A DNA stretch of 64,000 bases from Engraulis encrasicolus. Lineage: Eukaryota; Chordata; Actinopteri; Clupeiformes; Engraulidae. The position numbers and the translations under genes were made by a program. Below are positions 10,480 through 20,600 of the stretch, piece by piece (the first letter of the stretch is position 1; each line of letters starts with the position of its first letter). The stretch lies in the NCBI RefSeq assembly GCF_034702125.1, contig NC_085865.1:47830359-47894358 (forward strand). Direction: 5' to 3'. The notes below the pieces were generated by a model, which saw only the letters and a list, made by a program, of their open reading frames with translations, ran no database searches and was not told the origin of the DNA.

Positions 10480-11519
10480 GGAGAATGGAAAATAGTACAA
10501 GGGTGAAATTACCGAAGTAGGCTACAAACCCCAAGTTTGGTGCACTATGATTTTACAAAATCGTGCCAAGGCCTACAAGAAGATTATGTTGAACACGACG
10601 CAAGGATATTAGGCAGAAGATAACCAAATAACAATCAAAAGGTTCAGGGACATGTGGACGTTTATGTCCTATCAACACATAATCTCAGAGTTTTACTTGC
10701 CCAAAAATAACAGCTATAAAATCAGAACAACTATGACACTGGAGCCAGAGCAATCATCGTCTGACTCGAGCTATCTCGTAGATTTCCCCTACTCAATTTT
10801 ACGCAGGCACAGCTCTAGACAGCTTGCTGTGTGTATTTCAAGCGTACCATTTGCGCATCAATTGCGCAGTGTGCCTAATTAATATCTATTCACGAAAACA
10901 TCCTATTATTGGCCATGTCACTGTCACCGTATTTGATTTACTACTAAAATGGTGTGATGACATCAGTTAAGTTTAGAATACGTTCACTTAAACCCAGTGA
11001 TTCACAAGTACATTACTTGTAGCCTACCGTTGATAGCTATCAACCCCCCTCATATCCCATTTGACACTTAATCGCCCGACCTTGTTCGGATGTGCTCTTG
11101 TTGGGGACGGATAAAAATACTTCAGCGTTACACAAATAATTCAAGCCGTACTCTGTTGACGGATTGGTGTTGACACTGACCAGCATATAACCAATTAGAC
11201 TACAATAACATCAATTAGTCATTTAAGTGTAGCCTACACGAGAAACTAATGCCATTATCACAGATCATTGCAGTAAATGTTATTGATTGATTGTCCTCGT
11301 GTTCTTTCACCGTCATGGAGTCCTTGCGCTTGACTTTATAGCCTACTATTCTGAGTGGATATAATCTATGAAAAACAAATTGATTGATTCCAAAGTGTCA
11401 ATATGTGTCTTTAATCCCATTAAAGTATGCAAAAACTTTGTTCACATACTTCTGATATTCCTTATACGAGGTGTAGGTAGGGTTCTGTGGCTTAATTGAC
11501 TCGAAACGAGTAGAGTGGC
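10480..11519. other. Intergenic space between divergent thtpa and zfhx2
   Basis: AT-rich sequence of about 1 kb between the two start regions. It presumably holds both promoters, but I see no distinct CpG island, TATA box or transposon end. No coding exon is evident. Confidence 0.4.
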
Positions 11520-11691
11520 TTCTGTAGGATGTCAGCAGTCAGCTACAGGGGAGCTGCCGTGTGTTTACTAGAGGGAAGGGAACAGACGAGGGAGGGAGGG
11601 AGGTAGAGGGCGAGCGAGGAGAGGGAGGGCGAGAGAGAGAAAACTTTTCAGTTTTAAAGAGCGAGAGGAAGCGTGCGCTGGAGTGGAGACC
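11520..11691 (+). promoter_or_regulatory. zfhx2 5' UTR and promoter-proximal region
   Basis: A purine-rich GA tract (GAGGGAGGGAGG and GAGCGAGGAGAGGG blocks, about 11575-11640) leads to an in-frame ATG at 11692 that is followed after one codon by a donor (CAG then GTAAAC). This looks like a genuine first exon rather than an internal one. The transcription start cannot be fixed. Confidence 0.5.
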
Positions 11692-14600
11692 ATGCAGGTA
11701 AACGCATTAGCTAATTGCACTGATCCTAATTAAATGATTTCGGGGCTGTTCTTGTCTTCTTGTTTTGGTCGAATTACGATGCGGAGGTGATTGATATATG
11801 CAGACGATGGTTTTCGAAGTGAACTTAAATGGAATGTTGGTTATAGTTCGTATTCTGATCTTTAATTCCAAACTTTTCTGTCTCCGTCTCTCCCTTTCTC
11901 TTCACCCCACCACCCCTTTACCAGTGTTGTGCACGTAGCGCATTTCAAGTAGCCTAGCTATTAATACTGTCGTTAATTGTTATGCGATGCTATGTAAAAT
12001 GATAGTTAAGAGTGTTATTAGTGCGTTACCACTGTTTGTTGGGATGGAGGTTGGTGGTAAACGCCATTAATTAGGTCTGTTAAGTAACCCGGGAGGAGGG
12101 GTGGACGTGTTTTTTACACATCTGTAAAAGGCATCCAAATTCATTAATTAAATAGCTTAGTCGTCGTAGGCCTCAATTTCCGCTAGTATGCAGGCAGCGA
12201 ATGGTGTAAAACTGGATACCCGTTCGACAGGACGCAAGCTTTGGGATGGGGCACATACTCAAGCCCGAGGTTTTGTGGTAGATTACTAAACCTATTTCAG
12301 GAACAATTTTATTGCACAGTACATTGGTATTGAAACGTTATCCGGGCGCAGTGTCTGGGAGGCAACTAGCACGCCCGCTGCAGTTAAGATTGACAGCCGA
12401 ATGTAGATTAAAACGTGATGTATGATCACCCAGTGTTAGCTAGCCAATCTGTTCAGTGTTGTTAGCTCGCCAAGTGCAGCTAAGTTAAGTGCCAGTGCCA
12501 CGAATGTTATTCGGGTCTTTTGTTTAATGGTGTAACGTCAATGAACAACAAGCCATTTCGGATTGTCGTCGATGTGAGTTGAATATGAGCTGCTTTATCT
12601 CTAGACTGCCTACTGAAGTACTTTACCAGTTATGTTTCGGTTAGGAATTGCTTTTTATTTTGTGATGCACATACAACTATTAAAGACATCGCTATTGAGG
12701 TTAGCAAGCTAGTCTGCTAATTGGTTCACCACCGGTGGGTTTTGCTAATTAGACAGACGTTAATTAGCTGGATAATCAAGGCTGTTTTTTGGGTGCACGA
12801 TCGTTTTCATTTACATGACTATTATTGATGGGGTTTGTCCATCATTGCATGGTTTGCACATAGACGGTATCTTAAACGTTATCAACAAGCCAGAATTTTG
12901 ACTATATTGGTAGCAGTGAGGCTAATTGACTCGCCGACGCAGCTAATGTTAGCGGATAAGTGGACAGTGGTGGTATTTGGTGTTGGAATGTCCGTGGACA
13001 GTTGCACGATAAAAGTCAATAGAGCGATTATGAGACTTGCTGTGCATACTGTTGTTGTTGTATAACGCAAGTATAATCCAACCATTAAACATTATTCTAT
13101 TTTGTGCGTGCCCCAAATTACAGTGCGGTCGACGACTTATTTATTTATTATTGTAAACCGTCAACACTGCATTGAGATTTCTCGTGGGGGGTTGCAACGT
13201 GCTGGCCATTTTCTCCCCTTTATTTGACAAGAGGCACAAATGCATTCCTGAATTTGAACATCAGCAAAGTCATTTGCATGAGCTCGACACAAGTCAGCAT
13301 AGTTTTGAAGAGATCCGTCAAGGTCAATATTTAGGCCATGTATTTCACCTATGATGCTTGCCATTGTGTGATTCGAGATTGACCTGTAAACTAATCAAGT
13401 AGCCTAAAGGTATCAGGGTCAAATACGCAAATGCATTTGATAGAACAGATGTGATGTAAACAGGCCATGCAGCCTACCTGAAGCATCACATACATACATG
13501 CACGCAATGCAAGATTGCTACAACTAGGTTAATTGTTCAAACGAATTAGAAAGAAATGCCAGTAAAAGGAACTAATATTTACAATCTGATGCTTTGAATG
13601 ACAGTATGAATCGTGCTGCCCACATGTGACTTTTTTTGTACTGCACATGATGTTCAGAATGTATCTCCGTGTGTATGCAGAAATCTTGAGCTTGTTAGGT
13701 TTGTACAGCTGGTAATACTGAGTAACTTGACACTTGGTCATTTGGAGTGTTTGGACTGTGGTAAATGTGCCTTAAAATGATGTGCAAAGCTTGAGAAATG
13801 AGAGATTAACTTTTTGTCAGATCTACTAAGTAAGTTTGTGACATTTACTTTAAAAGTTTTCAATACAAACATCCCTACGGTACACTTTGGGATATTATCT
13901 TCCACAGAGAATGAATATTATCACAGCTATCTTGCTATATTACTACTGTATTACAATGGATATTTGGTGAACATTTTTCACCATTCTTTTTCATCTATTT
14001 GCAGTATGCCATTATCAAAGAGCCATGGTAGTTTGCAATACTAACATACCTGAACTTTTTATATGTTTTATTGGATAAAAACAGAATGTGCATGCACCAT
14101 CAGAGTGTATTACTGGCTTACAAGTTGGTAATGCACAACATGCACTGAACACACGTTTTGTAGCAGTATTTGGCCAGGTTTAGGTCTGGAGTTTGCCCAG
14201 GAATGCAAAAAGAATTTCAGTGCAAACTGTCAAATCAATACAATAGACAGGAGTCATATCATAACATATTTTTAATGGGTATTTTCAGGAGGAGCTAGGC
14301 AGTTAAGAATGCAAACATACCTAAACTTAAAGATAGCATCTTAACCAGAAAAGGACTACCAATGTAGGATAATGGTGTATTACTACTTCACAAGTTGCTA
14401 GTACATGTGCTGTATATTTCATTGCAGCATTATTTTATTTAGTCCTAATGTGCTTTTGTAATGTAAGATTAATGTACTCTACTCACTTCTAATCATGGGT
14501 ACTAACCTGCACTACATTTCACAGGTACCCTCCACTATTTTTTTGCCCTTTATCTGTTCTACATTACTTGATACACTGCTGTACTCTGTACTGACCCCTC

Positions 14601-17600
14601 ACTCTGAGACTGTACTTGCTTGAATGTCCTCCTTGTAAGTCGCTTTGGTCAAAAGCGTCTGTGAAATGTAATGTAATGTAATGCATTTTTGTCTTAGGAG
14701 GAGCCAGGCGAGCCTGTGAGCAGTGACAGTAACGGGGTGTCAATGTGGCTGTGTCCACTCTGCCAGCAAGGACACCCCAACAGAGATGGCCTCTCTTCGC
14801 ATCTGACAGGCAAACACAGCGTACTCCCCTCCTGCCTCGACAAGTTACTGGATATTGTGAGTCACATCTTTTTAATATGTTTCATATGTTGATCTCATAG
14901 CAATGCAAGAGCGAGCGAGGGAGCAAGAGAGTGAGTGGCTTTCCTGGCTTTCACTGCTGCGATGTGGTAATAGCAAAACTAATATAGCGAATAAAGCATT
15001 TATAAACATGGCTGATTTTGTAAGTCTACTAAAAGATCCTTTCATGATCATGATTTAAAAAAAAAAAAAAAACGATGGTGTTTTATTGAAGTACTAAGTA
15101 ATTCTGAACGCTTCTGCTGTAGTTAGTTCATTGTATCTGTAGTTTACTGTAGTTGAAGTAATTAACGCAAGCGTGTCCCCTCTGTGCGTCTCCTCATAAG
15201 GCTGTCCAGACACACTCCTCCACTGAGGATGCTGAAGCCTCCGCTCGCACAGGAACTTCAGGTGAGGATGGAGCGAGGAGTTAACCCATTCCTGGCCAAG
15301 ACACTGGAACAAGTCCATTTTAACTGTTGATGTGCATGTATTACAGATGTTGTATTTGTGTAATACATGGATGTGCAATGATCATTAAATATTTATTGCT
15401 GTGAATTATTTATTTATTTATACGCATTTGGTTATTTATTTTGGACTTTGGTTTGTATTCATTAATGTTTTTTTTCCACTTAAACTAGCCACTTTTAGCT
15501 TTTATGGTAATGCCTGCGATGTACTGTTCATGTAATTGTAAAGAATGAGCTAAAAAAAAAATTAATTCATTTATTTTTTTATTAATTACGTATTGTTTTC
15601 TGTTCTGTTCCTTTAGTAGACAACGGTTCAGAATCCACCCAAGGTGAAGGGGATTCCCCGAAACCACACAAGATGTCCGACAGTGCTTCGTTGGGGTCCG
15701 AGGACAAGGATGCCACCGCCAGCACCCCGGAGAAGCAGGAGTCTGCGGCAGACGGGGAGGCAGAGGGCGTTCAGGAGCCCGACGGCAATGCAGCCGGCGC
15801 GGAGTCGGACCCGGAAAACTCCACCCAGTCCTCCAAGACTCCTGGCAACGGTTCTGTCGCCAACGACAACCCCACGGTTAAAGATGATGCCGGGCAAGGG
15901 AGCAGCAGCAGCAACACCACCACCACCACCACCACCAACAACAACAACAACGGCACCAGCCGTCAGTTTGTGTGCCATGCATGCCTGGAGTTCTTCCCCA
16001 CCAAAACTGCTCTGAGCGTTCATTACAACTCAACCACCCACATTCAGAGAATGCGGACGGGCTCGAAGCAGGGCGGTGAGAACGACGCGTCAGACTCGCT
16101 TCCTTCGCGCCCCTTCGTCTCCAGCAAGCCCTACCAGTGCGCCGTGTGCCGGGTCTCCTACAACCACGCCATCACGCTCGAAAGCCACATGAAATCGGTC
16201 TTGCACCAGACTCGAAGCAGAAGCGCTAATAATTTGGCTAATAAGACTGCTAACAACTCCAATGGAAACAGCAGCACCACCACCACAACCTCCACCACCA
16301 CCACCACCACCAACAACAACAGCAGTTCCAGCAGCAGCACGGTACCCAGCATCGTCGTCAGCGCCGCCCAACTCGTAAACACTACCACCAGCAATTGTAT
16401 CACCCAGCCCAATAGCCTGACTGCTGCGCCCCCCGCCGTCACAGCGACCACAACCAAAGACGGGGAGCCGATCCAGCCGGCGCCCTCACTGCTCGCTTCC
16501 CCCGTGGCGTCGGCGCAGGCGGTGTCCGCCTTCCTCACCCTGCTCACCTCCAGCCCCTCCCCCACCAACGCCGCTGCCACCGCCTCCATCCCGCACTCGC
16601 TCCTCCCATCGCTCTTCGCCGCCGGAGCTGGAGCGGGAGCGTCAGGCACAACCACAACACCTGGAGCTGCTGCCGGGTCTCCACAGCTCATGCCCCAGGC
16701 CCAGGTCCTCATGCCGCTCATTCTGAACGGACTGCAGGCCCAGACCCAGACCCAGGGCGCCGCCGCAGACTCAACGCCTGGTCAACAGCAGCAGCAGCAC
16801 CTCCTGTCCCAGTCTCTGCCCGTGCTGGGTCTGTCGGCCGCGCAGCAAGCCCTCCTCGCCCAAAGACTCAGCGGTTTACAAAGCCAGTGGTCGGCTGCCG
16901 TGGGACTCCAGGCAGCAGCTGCCGCGGTGGCGGCCTCGCAACAACAGCAGCAGCAGCAAGCGGCAACGGCACAGGCACTGTCTGACGCACAAGATTCAGA
17001 AAAGGGAACGCAAACAGGGGGTAGCAAGGTGAAGACGGAGCCTGTGCAGCTCAAGCTGGGCATCAAGTCCGAGGAGAAGTGCGACTGGGCGGGGTACACT
17101 AGCAGGGGCGTCGGGATCAAGAGGGAGGTGAAGGAGGAGGAGCAGGACAAACTGTGCACCTACGAACTGAGCTGCGCCTTAAAAACGGAGGAGAACAGGG
17201 TAGGAGGAGATGGCACTGGGGGGGAGCACACTGACAAATGCCGGAAGAAGCAGCAGCAGGAGGAGGACGAGGACGAGGACGAGGAGAGCACAATGGCGCA
17301 GGAGAGTGCGGAGCCTGATACAAAGAAGTCGCCTTGCACAACAAATGTAACAAATTCTCTCGCAGCTCCTGGCCAATCTCTGCTCCTCTCCTCCGACCAC
17401 CAGCAGGCTGAGTGCTTCCCTCCCAGACACAAACAGACGGCTAAAGGCTCGTCCAAAGCAGGCCCCGCAAACGCCTCCTCTCTTGCCTTAAGCCGCGCAG
17501 GTCTCTGCAGCAGCAGCGGTGGGTCCAAGTCTCGGGGCGTCCCCACGCTCTCAGAGTTCCAGTACCAAGTCCTGCTGGCCTTCCTGGAGTCGCGGAGCGA

Positions 17601-20600
17601 GGCGGACGCGGCCAGCCCCACGCGGGAGGACTGCGAAGCGCTGGGGAGGGAGGTGGGACTCGGCGAGGAGGAGGTGCGCCGGTGGCTGGAGGACGCCCAT
17701 CAAGCCAAAGAGAGGCAGCGGAGAGGAGGAGGAGGAGGAGGAGGAGGAGGAGGAGTGGACATGAGCTGCGACGAGGAGATGGATGATGATGACGATGAAG
17801 AAGAGAGCGCACTTACCATCGACGAGGGTCCCATACGCACCGCCAGTCACGCCATCGACCTGTCCAGTGGAGGAGGAGGTGACAAGAGACGGCGGGAGAA
17901 GGGGCGGGAAAGCCGGGGTGGAGGCGGAGGCGGGGGTAGCGCTGGACCTGGAGGTGACGCCTGTCTGACGTCCGACTCTGAAAACGAGGAGGTGTACACG
18001 TCAGTCATCGTGACGGACGAGGAGAGCCAGTGCAGCTCCATGAGGGGAGAGGAGCCTGGGAGTCCTCCCCAACACAGGGAGGCGCCGCAGAGAGAGCTGC
18101 CAGGTGACAAGGCCTCTGGCGGGGGGAAGGTACTCCGATCCACCACCGTCTTCCTCTCCGACGCGGAGGACGACGAGGAGGACGAGGAAGGCCACGCGGG
18201 GAGGAGGAAAAAGCGGAAGAGGGACATGGAGAGGGAGGAGATCGAGGCCAAGAGGGAACGGGCCGATCCGGACCTGGATCTGGAGCTAGAGGCCCAGGCG
18301 GACCCGCCTACTCCGCTCTCTGTGGCCATCGACCAGCGTGGCCTCCCCAGTGGCATCCTGCACTCGCTCCCTCTCTCGCTCTCGCTGGCGCCCTTCTCCA
18401 CCCAGTTCCTCAGCCCGTACGTGCTGTCGCTGCCCTCTGCCGTGGTGGGCGTGGCGGAGGCGGACGGCACCAAGGTGGCCGCCTTCCCCAACGCCCAGAC
18501 CCTCGCACACTTTTCTGAGTCGCTCAACGCGGCCCACCACCAGTACATGGCCAACGGCGGGGACTGCGAGACGGCGCTGGACCTGAGCATGGGAAAGAAC
18601 CACAGCAGCATTTCCTCCTCATCCACCACCCACACCACCACCAAGGCCTCAACGTCGGTCAGCAGCGTGCTCGATAAGACGGCGCTGCAAAAGGGACGGC
18701 TGCTCGACGGGCTCGGCCTGCGGCCCACCATGGGCGTGGGCGTCCCGAGCGAGGGAGGGCTCATCGTCCTCCAGGTCAAGCCGGACCAGGCCATCGCCAT
18801 CCCGGCTTCCCACAACAACAGCGGCTTCCTGAACCACAACAACTTGGCCAAGGCCACCAATGCCGCGGCGGTGCTGATGAGGCAGGCGGATAGAGGGCAA
18901 CAGCACACCGCGTCCGCCGCACACAAGGAGAAGGAGAGCGAGAAGGAGAAGGACCAGAGGAGACCCAAGGCCCGGCGCTTCAAGGACATGCGGAGGTCCC
19001 GGACCATCATCCAAGCGGAGCAGCTGGACGTGCTGTACGGCTGCTACTTCAAGGACCCCAACCCGGGCAAGCACGAGTTCGAGCAGATCTCGGAGTGGGT
19101 GCACCTGCCCAAGAAGGTGGTCCAGATCTGGTTCCAGAACATGCGCGCCCGCGAGCGGAAAGGGGAGGTGCGCTTCATCAGCGACGGCACCCTGGCGGCG
19201 GTGGGCAAGCCGCTCATCAAGTTCACCTGGCCCCTCACACAGCCCATCTTCTCCAGCAGCCCCAAGAACAGCACCAACCTCTCCACCTCCTCCGTCTCCA
19301 TGGGAGCGTCCTCTGTAAATATCCACCCCAAACCAACAACACTAAGTAAAGAGGAGAAGTTGCCGGTCGGCTCGGGGGTGACGAGGCCCAAAGAGCTGAG
19401 CGTCGCGCCGGGATCTTTAGTCGCACCCAAGACCAAACCGGACCCGGCCGCATCGACGCACGTCACCATGGTCAAAATCGCCCCCAAAGCCATTCACCCA
19501 GCGGTCCAGGTGTCGGCGGCTATGGACACCACCCCCTCTTCGTCGTCCTCTCCCGCTCGGAAGCCCGGCTCGGAGGACGAGCACGACAATCCAGAGCGGA
19601 GGAGAGAGGAGGCGGAGCAGCAGAGCTGCAGCCCCAGAGGAGGAGGAGGAGGAGTGGGGGGAGTCCCCGCCGGTCGCACGGCCCCCAAGCATAAACCCTC
19701 CGCGGCAGCCACCACCACCACCACCACCACCAGCAACACAGGCTCCCATAAACCCACCGTAGGAAACTCGCAGCAGCAGAATGGCATCAATTACTGGTCC
19801 TCCTCCTCCTCGGACAGCCCCTTTAAGATCAACACCCTATCACGTGAGCAGCTGGGTCTGTCGGCGTTGACCAATCGCAATCCTCCTTCCTCGTCCTCTT
19901 CCTCGTCCTCTTCCTCCTCATCTGGCGCGGCAGCTCGGAATACTGGTCCCACGCCCTTGTTACCACGGAACCCCACATCCTCCACAACCAGCACGCCACA
20001 ACGAGCCCCCACATCCAACAGCTCCACCCCGGCTCGCGTTCCCCCCTCCTCCTCCTCCACCCCTTCCTCGGCTACCACTGTGTCAGTGGTGGGCACTTCC
20101 AGCTCCGGCTCTGTGTCCTCTCCCAGCGTCTCCAAGTCTGGTGGTGGCGGTGGGCAGAGGGGAGAGGGCGGCGGCGGTGGCAGCGGCTTTCTGACGCACT
20201 CCACGCCGCGGCGGCCACGCACACATCTCACTTGCCTGCAGCTGTCCATCCTGCAGTCGTGCTACGAGACCTGCGCCCACCCCAACGGTCTGGAGTGCGA
20301 GGCGGTGGGCACGGAGCTGGGCCTGCCGCTCAAGGTGGTGCAGATTTGGTTCCAGAACACGCGCGCCAAGGAGAAGCGATGGCGTCTCCAGCAGGAGAAG
20401 CTGGTGAGTTTGGGTGGTGTTGGTATGTGTGTGTTTTTTGTTTGTTTGTTTGTTTGGGTTTTTTTTTTTTTTTAAAGTGCACTCGCCCCCAAACAGTTTT
20501 TACAAGGTATTCGGGTACAAGCGAACAGATGTGTACATTTCTTTGTAGAAAAGCCGTAATCGAGTATGATTCTTGTATTTTATTTTATTAGCATGACAGA

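Noticed and set aside
15628..20249. Long open frames on the minus strand and other plus frames across the zfhx2 exon
   Set aside because: They arise from GC-rich codons and CAG/GGA-type repeats antisense to the homeodomain exon. The plus frame with fingers and homeodomains is clearly the coding one.
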